A stretch of 64,000 nucleotides of DNA from assembly GCF_003609775.1 (NCBI RefSeq), contig NZ_AP018049.1:806001-870000 (forward strand), in the 5' to 3' direction. This DNA comes from Prevotella melaninogenica (lineage in GTDB: Bacteria; Bacteroidota; Bacteroidia; Bacteroidales; Bacteroidaceae). Under the pieces are notes generated by a model. That model worked only from the letters and a program-made list of their open reading frames with translations. It searched no databases and was not told where the DNA came from. Made by a program: the position numbers and the translations under genes. Below, in pieces: positions 7,908-15,653 of this stretch (the stretch's first letter is position 1; each line of letters starts with the position of its first letter).

Positions 7908-9686
7908 TTAATGGATGTTAGGATAAAATGGCAGACGTGCCTGGATTGCACTCTGTTGGTCGATAGTCTTCAAGAGTGTAAAAGGCTCATAATAGTCACC
8001 TAAGCTTGCACGCAACTGCTGGCTTAAATAATTATTTGGCTTTGTCTGCTCTAACATTTGTTCCAAGATGTTTGGCTCCTTTGGATAAGCAGATGTTCTG
8101 TGATTTGGCAGCTTAGCAAGCTGTGCAGCCTTTGCTACAGCAACATCTAATCCACCAAGCTCATCAACAAGTCCTATCTTTTGAGCATCTTGTCCTGTAA
8201 ACACATGGCCCTGTGCAACCTTCTCAACCTGTACTTCTGTCATCTTACGTCCTTCTGCTACACGGTGACGGAAGAGTTTATAGCCACGGTTTACATATTG
8301 GCTAAGATATGACATTTCTTCTTCTGTGAATGGGCGAGCACGTGTGCCGAAGTCCGCATATTTGTTGGTTTTCACCTCATCAAACTTTAAACCCAATTTC
8401 TCTCTCAGTAGACCGCTAACATCAGGGAACATTCCAAAGATACCAATAGAGCCTGTAATTGTTGTAGGCTCAGCAACAATCCAGTTGGCTGGAGCTGACA
8501 TATAATAGCCGCCTGAAGCAGCCATTCCACCCATACTAACCACGACAGGCTTCAACTTCTTCAGTTCCATAATCTGATGCCAGATTTGCTCTGATGCATA
8601 AGCAGATCCACCGCCAGAGTTGACACGTACGACAACAGCCTTGACATCTTTGTCTTTTGCCAGCTTCTCCAAATCCTTACAAACAACTTGTGCGTCAATC
8701 TGATGACCTTGTGAGAAGAGACCTCCTACAACACCATCAACAATATCACCATAAGCGTAGTAGACAGCAACCTGATTTTCTTTATCGCCTTGATTCTTAT
8801 CTTCAGTATTCAGCATATCAGCAATTGTAACTTGATTGATGTCTTTGTCAGCCTCAATACCTAATTGCTTTTTGACGATTCCTTTTATCTGGTCTGTATA
8901 TAGTAAGCCATCAACGAGCTTCAGTTTTACATATTCTTGTGGGTCTGCAAAGGTTATCATACTGTCTGCGTATGCGTTCAATTGTTCTACTGATAATCCT
9001 CTGCTTGCACCAACTTCCTTTGTAATATTCCCCCAGATACTGTTTAAGTAGGCTGATGTCTGCTCACGATTAGCGTCACTCATCTTCTCACCAGTGAACA
9101 TTTCAGTAGCACTTTTATAAGCACCAACCTTTACAACCTGCATTTTTACACCGAACTTCGCCAAGAGGTCCTTAATGAAAACAGGTTCAGAAGCCAATCC
9201 GTGCCAGTCAATTTGTCCTTGTGGATTTAGATAGACCTTGTCAGCAACAGAAGAAATATAGTATGTACCCTGTGTGTAAGTATCTGCGTAAGTAATAATC
9301 CATTTCTTACTTTTTTTGAAATCAAGGAGTGCTTTACGTAAAGCCTGCATTGAAGCGTATGAGTCAGAGGCAAAGCCACCTGCTTCGATATATATACCCT
9401 TTATTTTATCGTTGTCTTTAGCTTTTCTGATACCTTCAAGCATATTATCAAGACCCAAACTGTTAATCTGAGTGCCTTGCATCTGACTAAGGAAATTATT
9501 TTCACTTCGTTCTGCCATTTGTCCAGAAAGATTCAATACAAGTACTGAGTTGTCTTCAGGTTCTTTGGTGGTATCCTGCGATGCAATCATACCAGCAATA
9601 GTAAAAAGTGCAAAGAGTCCCGTAACAATGCTAAACAACATCATTCCAAAGAAAGAAGCAAAAACGAATTTGAAAAATTGTTTCAT
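7908..9686 (-). CDS. sppA: Signal peptide peptidase SppA, 67-kDa type
   Basis: 592 aa membrane-anchored serine protease that degrades signal peptides left in the membrane. An N-terminal transmembrane segment (FGMMLFSIVTGLFALFTIA) is followed by two tandem S49 domains. The general-base lysine sits in VGAYKSATEMFTG (about residue 190) in the first domain and the nucleophile serine in MAASGGYYMSAP (about 389) in the second, as in the E. coli protein. It is first in the operon sppA-lpxK-PNP-thiL and has its own -7 box. Confidence 0.95.
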   Translation of the reverse strand: MKQFFKFVFASFFGMMLFSIVTGLFALFTIAGMIASQDTTKEPEDNSVLVLNLSGQMAERSENNFLSQMQGTQINSLGLDNMLEGIRKAKDNDKIKGIYIEAGGFASDSYASMQALRKALLDFKKSKKWIITYADTYTQGTYYISSVADKVYLNPQGQIDWHGLASEPVFIKDLLAKFGVKMQVVKVGAYKSATEMFTGEKMSDANREQTSAYLNSIWGNITKEVGASRGLSVEQLNAYADSMITFADPQEYVKLKLVDGLLYTDQIKGIVKKQLGIEADKDINQVTIADMLNTEDKNQGDKENQVAVYYAYGDIVDGVVGGLFSQGHQIDAQVVCKDLEKLAKDKDVKAVVVRVNSGGGSAYASEQIWHQIMELKKLKPVVVSMGGMAASGGYYMSAPANWIVAEPTTITGSIGIFGMFPDVSGLLREKLGLKFDEVKTNKYADFGTRARPFTEEEMSYLSQYVNRGYKLFRHRVAEGRKMTEVQVEKVAQGHVFTGQDAQKIGLVDELGGLDVAVAKAAQLAKLPNHRTSAYPKEPNILEQMLEQTKPNNYLSQQLRASLGDYYEPFTLLKTIDQQSAIQARLPFYPNIH

Positions 9687-9714
9687 ATAAGGTGTATAAT
9701 TACAGTTTATCTTG

Positions 9715-9722
9715 CAAAGATA
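9715..9722 (-). promoter_or_regulatory. -7 box (TATCTTTG) for the sppA operon
   Basis: Minus-strand TAnnTTTG match 29 nt upstream of the sppA ATG, in the short divergent gap shared with glycerate kinase. Confidence 0.6.
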
Positions 9723-9764
9723 TATATAATAGATGTAAAATCCAAATTATTCACGAATTCTTAA

Positions 9765-9772
9765 TAACTTTG
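9765..9772 (+). promoter_or_regulatory. -7 box (TAACTTTG) for glycerate kinase
   Basis: It lies 9 nt before the ATG at 9781, so the transcript would be nearly leaderless. Confidence 0.55.
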
Positions 9773-9780
9773 CAAGCAAT

Positions 9781-10833
9781 ATGAAGCATATTATTTTAGC
9801 AATTGATAGTTTTAAAGGTTGTTTATCTTCTGTTGAAGCAGAAGATGCTGCTGAACATGGTCTTCGCGAACGTTGGCAGGAAGTTAAGGTTGTAAAGGTT
9901 CCTGTCACGGATGGGGGAGATGGAATGTTGAATGTCTTTTTACATTTATTCGACTGTGAGAAGGTTGCTGTCAATTGCCATGATCCGCTTATGCGACCTA
10001 TTCAAGCAAACTATGCAGTACGTGAAGATAATACGGTAATTATAGAATCTGCTTTGTCATGTGGTATTAACTTACTCAAGTCGCATGAATTGAACCCTTT
10101 ACGTGCAACCACTTATGGATTAGGTGAACTCTTTGCAGACGCACTTCAAAGAGGATATAGAAAGTTTATTATAGGGCTCGGAGGGTCAGCTACAAGCGAT
10201 TGCGGACTTGGTATGTTGGCAGCTTTGAAAGACATTCTTGGGAAAAACTGGCGTGATAAATTCTTACGAGATTTAGATATAACTTTAGCTTCAGATGTAA
10301 ATAATCCTCTGTATGGCGAACATGGTGCAGCTGAAGTGTTTGGTCCACAGAAGGGAGCGACACCAGAAATGATAGTTTGTTTGGATCGTCGAGCACATAC
10401 TTTTGCGCGTATGGCTGCTGCTCAGTTAGGTTTTGATTGTTCTTTAAATAACGGTGCTGGAGCTGCAGGTGGATTGGGTTATGCTTTTATGCAGTTTATG
10501 AATGCCAAGATGAGGTCGGGTGCAGATGTACTTTTAGAAACTATCAATTTTAGTTCACTTATAGAAGATGCAGATTTAATTATAACAGGGGAGGGTAGTG
10601 CAGATAGTCAGACATTAATGGGAAAGATACCGATAAGGGTTTTAGAATATGGTCTTCGCAAGAATGTTCCTGTTATGCTTATAGCTGGGAAGGTAAAGGA
10701 TGCGGCAGCTTTACTTAAAGCAGGTTTCTCACAAGTCCAATGTATTACACCAAAGGATATGATGCTTACAGAAGCAATGAAGCCTACAATTGCAAAAGAG
10801 AATATTCGAAAAGCTATTATACAGTTAAATTAA
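9781..10833 (+). CDS. Glycerate kinase (GarK/GlxK family)
   Basis: 350 aa, the usual length for the family. Phosphorylates D-glycerate with ATP, probably to 2-phosphoglycerate, feeding glycolysis. Visible family blocks: DSFKGCLSSVEAEDAAEHGL at the N-terminus, VPVTDGGDGM (about 42), IGLGGSATSDCGLGML (about 130), NNGAGAAGGLGYAF and ITGEGSADSQTLMGK near the C-terminus. Transcribed away from sppA. Substrate position (2- versus 3-phosphoglycerate) is family knowledge only. Confidence 0.94.
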   Translation: MKHIILAIDSFKGCLSSVEAEDAAEHGLRERWQEVKVVKVPVTDGGDGMLNVFLHLFDCEKVAVNCHDPLMRPIQANYAVREDNTVIIESALSCGINLLKSHELNPLRATTYGLGELFADALQRGYRKFIIGLGGSATSDCGLGMLAALKDILGKNWRDKFLRDLDITLASDVNNPLYGEHGAAEVFGPQKGATPEMIVCLDRRAHTFARMAAAQLGFDCSLNNGAGAAGGLGYAFMQFMNAKMRSGADVLLETINFSSLIEDADLIITGEGSADSQTLMGKIPIRVLEYGLRKNVPVMLIAGKVKDAAALLKAGFSQVQCITPKDMMLTEAMKPTIAKENIRKAIIQLN

Positions 10834-10968
10834 GGTTTCCGATATGCGGAGTAATAGAGCAGACTAAAGTTAGTGATATAAGCATTGTTGTTTTAATTTT
10901 ATTTTGCTGTCACTTTTAACACTTCATATAAAGGTGCTGCAAATCAATTGTTTATAGGCTCTTTTTGG

Positions 10969-11181
10969 ATGATATCAGTGACAGGAAAATATATTTTGAA
11001 TAAATTGTTTTGTTCTGTAAACTTTATTCATCGTATCGAACAACTCTTCGGCAATCCGCCCGATAGTGAGGGGTGGCTTGATAACGAAGCTTTATGTAAG
11101 CGTTTGATTATCAGTAAGTGTACCTTGCAATCATACAGAGATGTGGGTAAAATTCCTTATTCAATGATTGGACACAAGTGA
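10969..11181 (+). pseudogene. Truncated helix-turn-helix (excisionase-like) protein
   Basis: About 70 codons from the ATG at 10969. The end, GWLDNEALCKRLIISKCTLQSYRDVGKIPYSMIGHK, resembles the MerR/excisionase-like HTH found in Bacteroidota mobile elements, but stops where the family normally continues with a wing (typically YYKxEDV). The stop falls 8 nt from the end of the convergent lipoprotein gene, so the gene appears cut there. It marks the left edge of the accessory patch. Confidence 0.5.
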
Positions 11182-11189
11182 TTCTCATT

Positions 11190-11786
11190 TTAAAATATCT
11201 TTGGACGCATATCATAATATTTCTTAAACCTATATTCAATCGTATCAGCTATTTGTTGATCACCAATGGATATATCCCAAACTACTTTCAGAAAGGGCGT
11301 CGAAGAATTTGGTCTTACAGAGTGTAGAACTAAAGAGATTGCTTTATAACGTCCATTGGTACCTGGAGGTGGAGGTATATCGAAAGGAATTTGTTCTATT
11401 GCTATCAATTTGCCCCTTTTAACACGATATGAGTATTGATAATATAGATATGTAGGAAGAATAGCGCCTTTGCGGTCAAGTAATTTTAACGAATTAATTC
11501 TAATGAAAGGAATCGTATCTCCAGTTAATTGAAAATGATATTCAAAATTATTATACATAAAAGAATCTACAGCCAACAGGGTTTCATGGCTAAAATAAAC
11601 TTTCATAGAGTCAGATAATTTATTATCTGACTCTATGTTGCTCAGGGACAAAGAACTATTAGGAGAACATTTGATTACTTGGTAATTATGAATTTCCCCT
11701 TTTACAAAATAACCCCAACCTGTTTGTATTATACATGATGTCATAAAAAAACAGGAAAACATGCAAATAACAACTAAATATTTCAT
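11190..11786 (-). CDS. Lipoprotein of unknown family, candidate immunity protein
   Basis: 198 aa with a lipoprotein signal (hydrophobic VICMFSCFFMTSC, lipobox cysteine at residue 18). No domain that I recognise; the mature part is mostly predicted beta with alternating polar and hydrophobic residues. The ATG overlaps, as ATGA, the stop codon of a broken reading frame upstream that looks like the tail of a toxin. Coupled start and stop next to a toxin tip is typical of contact-dependent and Rhs immunity genes, so I infer an immunity role. Codons look AT-rich and foreign. Confidence 0.5.
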   Translation of the reverse strand: MKYLVVICMFSCFFMTSCIIQTGWGYFVKGEIHNYQVIKCSPNSSLSLSNIESDNKLSDSMKVYFSHETLLAVDSFMYNNFEYHFQLTGDTIPFIRINSLKLLDRKGAILPTYLYYQYSYRVKRGKLIAIEQIPFDIPPPPGTNGRYKAISLVLHSVRPNSSTPFLKVVWDISIGDQQIADTIEYRFKKYYDMRPKIF

Positions 11787-11995
11787 TCTTCTTGTTTTGA
11801 TTCTTTCGATTTTTCTATCGCATTTGTAATATCCTTTAGTGCTACAGAGTAAGCTGCATCAAAATTACTGTGCTTATCATTAAAAGCTTATTTTTCATTT
11901 TCACTTGATGCCCTTTCCTATTTTCCTAAATCCTTTGCGCCATTAACAACCATCATTGAAGCAAGCTTAGTATTGTACTCTACTTGCACGATAAC
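11783..11995 (-). pseudogene. Headless, stop-interrupted toxin-like C-terminal fragment
   Basis: Minus-strand frame of about 70 codons starting directly at the edge of the 361-bp repeat. It reads VIVQVEYNTKLASMMVVNG, then continues to a tail rich in K, S and E and ends at a TGA overlapping the next ATG. Two in-frame TAG/TAA stops interrupt it and no start codon is present. The layout (repeat, then headless fragment, then coupled small gene) is the same as at 14.4-15.1 kb. Toxin identity is inferred from context only. Confidence 0.4.
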
Positions 11996-12356
11996 TCACA
12001 TAGATGGCTTCATTCTCGCCACTCGTTCTCACCATGCGCTCGCTATTGGTATCGTGCCAATGCGAGAATAAATGCTTTTGTCGTCCACTATAAGCGGATG
12101 ATTTCCACGTTGGCAAATGTATATAACATTCTTGAGAAATCCAAAGAAATCGGAATTTATTTTTGAAGATTATTTGTTTTATTGTACATCTTGCATTTTA
12201 TAATTATTTGAGAAGCTTTATTTTCATAGTTACAACACTCTATTAAAATCGATTTATCCTACAGAAAGGTTTTGGTTACCAGAATGTTGTCGGTATTAAC
12301 ACCTCGATGAAAAACGGCTTGGATGAGATTCCCTAATGAAGATGTAAGAAACTCAA
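11996..12356. repeat. 361-bp direct repeat, copy 1
   Basis: About 90% identical to 14772-15132, same length and orientation, with few or no gaps. It begins at TCACATA(G/A)ATGGCTTC and ends at GTAAGAAACTCAA. Each copy lies immediately upstream, on the minus strand, of a toxin-like fragment. A weak plus-strand reading frame at its left end (HSRHSFSPCARYWYR) might be a transposase tail; I cannot name it. Confidence 0.8.
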
Positions 12357-12710
12357 AGTTAATAATCCGAGCAAGGCTCTTGGGCGAAGCCTTTAAGCTC
12401 ATCACGGAATCTCCTTCAAAAGAAACTTACTTAGTGAAACTATCAGAAATCGTTGCCTTGACTCATAAGATAAGAGTTCTGTACAACGAAGTCGTGAAAA
12501 TCCTCAATATTTAATCATTCTTTCGCCACTTCTCAACGACTGCTTGGAAAACCCGAAACCTATTACCAAACACTCATCAGACTGCAATAGCAAGCAGTGC
12601 TGCTGACAAAATCCCTTGAGAGTAAACAAGAATGGATGCTAATAAATCATAATACCCAATGTTAGTATCGTACTGTGATTGCCCAATCCCTCTTTGGTCA
12701 GTTATCAATG
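12357..12710. other. Gene-poor stretch in the accessory patch
   Basis: No complete gene. A plus-strand open stretch ending at 12514 reads KLIIRARLLGEAFKLITESP and continues for about 33 more residues. It looks like the helical end of some protein, but begins inside the repeat with no convincing start. The rest shows nothing I can support. Confidence 0.4.
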
Positions 12711-12858
12711 TTAGGAAGATAGGCTTTGTATATTGTAGACGGTAATAAAACGGTTCTGGCAATTCTTACATCGGTAGCGTTGTTTACCTGTACTACTTTT
12801 ACCACTTTTGATAATATTGTTTGAGTGGCAATGCGGACATTGAAACTCAACTCTTAAT
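12711..12858 (-). pseudogene. IS1 InsA-like zinc-ribbon fragment
   Basis: A minus-strand frame without its own start encodes VEFQCPHCHSNNIIKSGKSS followed by TGKQRYRCKNCQNRFI, a CxxC...CxxC zinc ribbon like the N-terminus of IS1-family InsA proteins. It stops soon after. A second short frame just upstream (from an ATG at 13018) carries another CHIC pair but is out of register. No IS1 catalytic ORF is nearby, so this is a scrap. Confidence 0.5.
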
Positions 12859-13027
12859 CTGGAGCGTAAAGTGCGAAGCGTTCTTGTAAGATTATTTTTT
12901 CTTTGTTTTGGTTACAAATATGGCAAAAGGCAGAGAGTCTTTTCCAGCCTTTATGCCTAATCTTTAATAATCTTTTAAAAATCAGGTGATTGTTTTGACC
13001 TGTCCCGTTTTGGCTCATTATCCACTA

Positions 13028-13513
13028 TCATCGTAATGTATGAGATATATTATTTTTTAAAGTTAATATTTCAATAAGTGTAGTATCAGCAAGTTCAATT
13101 GCAAAATCTAAAGGTGACATATTGTTACCATTCTTATTATTAATATCTCCGTTATTATCAACATATAACTGAACAATTTGGTAATTTTCATTGAATACAG
13201 CAGTCCACAAAGGATTATTTCCGTATTTATCTTTTACATTTACATCTCCTCCATTTTGCAAAATCAAAGCGGCTATAGATTTATCATCATATTCTGCACA
13301 ATAGTGTAATGGAGTTTTCCCATTAATATCTTGATGATCCAAATTAATACCCTGTTTTATTAAATATTCTGATATTTTTTGCACCCCACATGTTATAGAC
13401 TCTTCTAATAAATTTTGATGGTAAGCATTAATTACATTTATATCTATCAAGCTTAGTTTAGAAGTAAACTCCTCATAGTTACCACTTCTAATAATTTGAA
13501 ATAAATCATTCAT
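13028..13513 (-). CDS. Ankyrin-repeat protein, probable immunity protein for the GH-E toxin fragment
   Basis: 161 aa, no signal peptide. Ankyrin repeats are visible as AYHQNLLEESITCGVQKISE, NGKTPLHYCAEYDDKSIAAL, YGNNPLWTAVFNENYQIVQL and NNMSPLDFAIELADTTLIEI. It starts 12 nt after the end of a GH-E nuclease toxin tail on the same strand. Small ankyrin proteins are well-known immunity partners in polymorphic toxin loci, so cytoplasmic toxin neutralisation is the likely role. The gene looks intact although its toxin is not. Confidence 0.75.
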   Translation of the reverse strand: MNDLFQIIRSGNYEEFTSKLSLIDINVINAYHQNLLEESITCGVQKISEYLIKQGINLDHQDINGKTPLHYCAEYDDKSIAALILQNGGDVNVKDKYGNNPLWTAVFNENYQIVQLYVDNNGDINNKNGNNMSPLDFAIELADTTLIEILTLKNNISHTLR

Positions 13514-13525
13514 AACTTCTAATAT

Positions 13526-13728
13526 TTATTTTTGTTCATATTTATGGCTTCTATTAGAACAAGGAGCTTCAAGGTCTATAATTATCAGGATTTCTAACTT
13601 CTTTCAAAAATTTTTCTTTTGATATTTTCCCAGCCATATAGTCTTTGTGTATTTTTTTATATTCTCTTCCTGGTTTATGACCCATATCTCTTGTACTTAC
13701 CGATATAGGTTGTATTTGAGGCTTATTT
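13526..13728 (-). pseudogene. GH-E family (HNH/Endo VII-like) nuclease toxin tail, frameshifted
   Basis: The minus-strand frame reads STRDMGHKPGREYKKIHKDY, continues with MAGKISKEKFLKEVRNPDNY and RP, then hits a TGA. Dropping one T at the CCTTGAAG junction restores EAPCSNRSHKYEQK and a stop at 13526. The reconstructed end matches the conserved GH(x)nE and NRSHKYE features of the GH-E toxin nuclease family as I know them. Only about 65 codons remain, with no delivery domain and no start, so this is a displaced, inactivated toxin tip ahead of its ankyrin partner. Confidence 0.7.
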
Positions 13729-13811
13729 CAAAATTAATCATAACTTCTTATTGTTTATGGTTATCAATTATTTAACGTCATTCTTTTCTATTTATTGCTC
13801 ACGGCTTTTAA

Positions 13812-13851
13812 TACCCATATAAGGGTATTGACCGTTACCCTTGTATGGGTA
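13812..13851. repeat. Long hairpin between two toxin-immunity remnants
   Basis: 16-bp stem with one mismatch (13812-13827 with 13836-13851, core ACCCATATAAGGGTA) and an 8-nt loop, lying in the 263-nt gene-free gap 13729-13991. No T tract follows, so a terminator is less likely than a recombination or protein-binding dyad. Confidence 0.7.
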
Positions 13852-13991
13852 AGTTCAAACAATCTATATAGGGTTTACCATATTCTTGCTGTTTAATTGT
13901 TATACATTCTATTATTTATTGCTGTCGTGGATAGGCGTTTTCGTGCCACGTTTGTTGTTCTTTTTATTTTGATAACTTCTGATTTTGAGTA

Positions 13992-14396
13992 TTAGCAAAA
14001 CTTATTACTTCCTTTTTTTACGATAATATTAGGATTTAACCAAAACAGAAAAGACAAAACAAAAAGTAAGATAACTACATATAATCCTCTTTCAATACCT
14101 GAGTTACGACAAAACACTCTGTCAAGCAACTTGTCATAATAGAAGGTAGTAGTATTATATCCATTTTGCAATCTTTCGCCGTTGGCTATATTAGTAGTAT
14201 ATTTCCTATTTCGATAAATAACCTCGACTGTAGGATGTTGCCTTGAGCTATGTTCCATATATACATTAACTATATTACAAGCTATATTGCATTGAGTAGT
14301 AGAGATATTTCTTTCTCTTATATAAAGCAGAGACATATACGCCACAAAGAAACCTAAACCAATGTTTATCAAACAAACAATAATCTTTCTTTTCAT
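13992..14396 (-). CDS. Small two-helix membrane protein, candidate immunity protein
   Basis: 134 aa. One hydrophobic helix at the N-terminus (IIVCLINIGLGFFVAYMSLL), a roughly 60-residue polar middle with beta character (HPTVEVIYRNRKYTTN), and a second helix (LYVVILLFVLSFLFWL) near the C-terminus. I recognise no family, though the layout resembles DUF3592-like proteins. It starts 2 nt after the stop of a headless toxin-like fragment, hence the immunity suggestion. AT-rich codon use. Confidence 0.5.
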   Translation of the reverse strand: MKRKIIVCLINIGLGFFVAYMSLLYIRERNISTTQCNIACNIVNVYMEHSSRQHPTVEVIYRNRKYTTNIANGERLQNGYNTTTFYYDKLLDRVFCRNSGIERGLYVVILLFVLSFLFWLNPNIIVKKGSNKFC

Positions 14397-14398
14397 TA

Positions 14399-14770
14399 TT
14401 AGTTGATCTTTTGGGTTGCTCTTTGAATCCTACTACCTGCTGTTTTTGAAATGGGCTGTCTGGTGCCATCGCTAACAGCATCGAGAGATTCGTTAATCCT
14501 CATATTTTTCTGTGCATTCTTGAGTTTAACTGCTTGTTTCCGTGTTACCTTTGGAGTTGCTGACTTTCGTCCCATTAACTCTTTTGCACGATTAAGGTCA
14601 TGCTTTGATTTATTTGCAGCCTCCTTGAAGATTTTTTTTGGTAAAAAGTGCCCTAATAAATCTCCCATACCAACTTCAACCAAAACTGCTTCTAAACTAA
14701 ATTCCTCTCCATAAATTGATTTTAATCCACCTTCAAGAGATGAAAAGTCTATTTCTGTAACAACTTTCAG
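14399..14770 (-). pseudogene. Headless C-terminal fragment, toxin-like
   Basis: 124-codon open frame with no natural start that begins at the edge of repeat copy 2. It reads ELKVVTEIDFSSLEGGLKSI then GMGDLLGHFLPKKIFKEAAN and ends in a lysine/arginine-rich tail (KTAGSRIQRATQKIN). A TTG near 14683 could serve as a start, but the frame extends further up. Basic, compact, C-terminal and followed at once by a small membrane protein: this is how polymorphic toxin tips look, but I recognise no toxin fold. Confidence 0.4.
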
Positions 14771-14771
14771 T

Positions 14772-15132
14772 TCACATAAATGGCTTCATGCTCGCCACTC
14801 GTTTTCACTGTGCGCTCGCTATCGGTATCGTAGCAATGTGAGAATACATGCTGTTGTCGTCCACTGTAAGCGGATGATTTCCACGTTGGCAAATGTATAT
14901 AACATTCTTGAGAAATCCAAATAAATCGAATTTTATTTTTGAAGATTATTTGTTTTATTGCACATATTGCATCTTATAACTATTTGAGAAGCTTTATTTT
15001 CATAGTTACAACACTCTATTAAAATCGATTTATCCTACAGAAAGGTTTTGGTTACCAGAATGTTGTCGGTATTAACACCTCGATGAAAAACGGCTTTGAA
15101 GTGATTCCCTAACGAAGATGTAAGAAACTCAA
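14772..15132. repeat. 361-bp direct repeat, copy 2
   Basis: Partner of 11996-12356. The two copies are in the same orientation 2.4 kb apart and enclose two toxin-immunity remnants and the IS1 scrap. They could have served as recombination substrates that stacked the cassettes. Confidence 0.8.
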
Positions 15133-15614
15133 TGTTTATAGTTCGGATTCTTCTCGTCCACTTCGTTTTCTACGAGAAAATTGTTATCGTTGCGGCATTG
15201 ATAGAAGATTCTTTGGGCATTGAAGAATAAGGAGAGGGAAAGAAACTCGTTTGTTTTTATTCATCGACTCTTTGATATATACCTTCTCAAACTTCTAATA
15301 ATCCGTATTTTACTGTTTGTGAAATGATTTGGTGCAGAGGGACAGCACATATTGTGCGGAGGGTTAGCACATCTTGTGCGGGCGGTGAACACCAATGGTG
15401 CGGACGGTTACGATGCACAGATTTACTAAGCATAAGAAAACTTGTTTATTACGAATAGGTCTAAAAGAGAGTAGGGGTTTGCGTCGTAAAAATCTATAGT
15501 AGTATTACTCGAAAAGTCTGATGAGCTTTTTACTATTGAGAACAAAGTTCTATAATTATTAAGCTAAAGATTTGATTTTTAGCAGCGTAATTTTCCTATA
15601 CGGATAATAAATTG
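15133..15614. other. Intergenic DNA with a cluster of GCAC...GTGC palindromes
   Basis: No gene seen. Between about 15330 and 15415 there are four successive short elements: GGTGCAGAGG, GCACATATTGTGC, GCACATCTTGTGC and CACCAATGGTGC. Related CACCAATGGTGC dyads recur at about 37.3 kb and 49.2 kb. Confidence 0.6.
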
Positions 15615-15622
15615 TACCTTTG
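15615..15622 (+). promoter_or_regulatory. -7 box (TACCTTTG) for the ThrE-like exporter
   Basis: TAnnTTTG match 39 nt before the chosen start codon. Confidence 0.6.
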
Positions 15623-15653
15623 CAAAAGTTTTTAAGTTTAAAGATTGTTTTGT

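Noticed and set aside
11984..12166. 60-aa ORF at the start of repeat copy 1
   Set aside because: The second repeat copy does not keep the frame convincingly; at most a transposase scrap.
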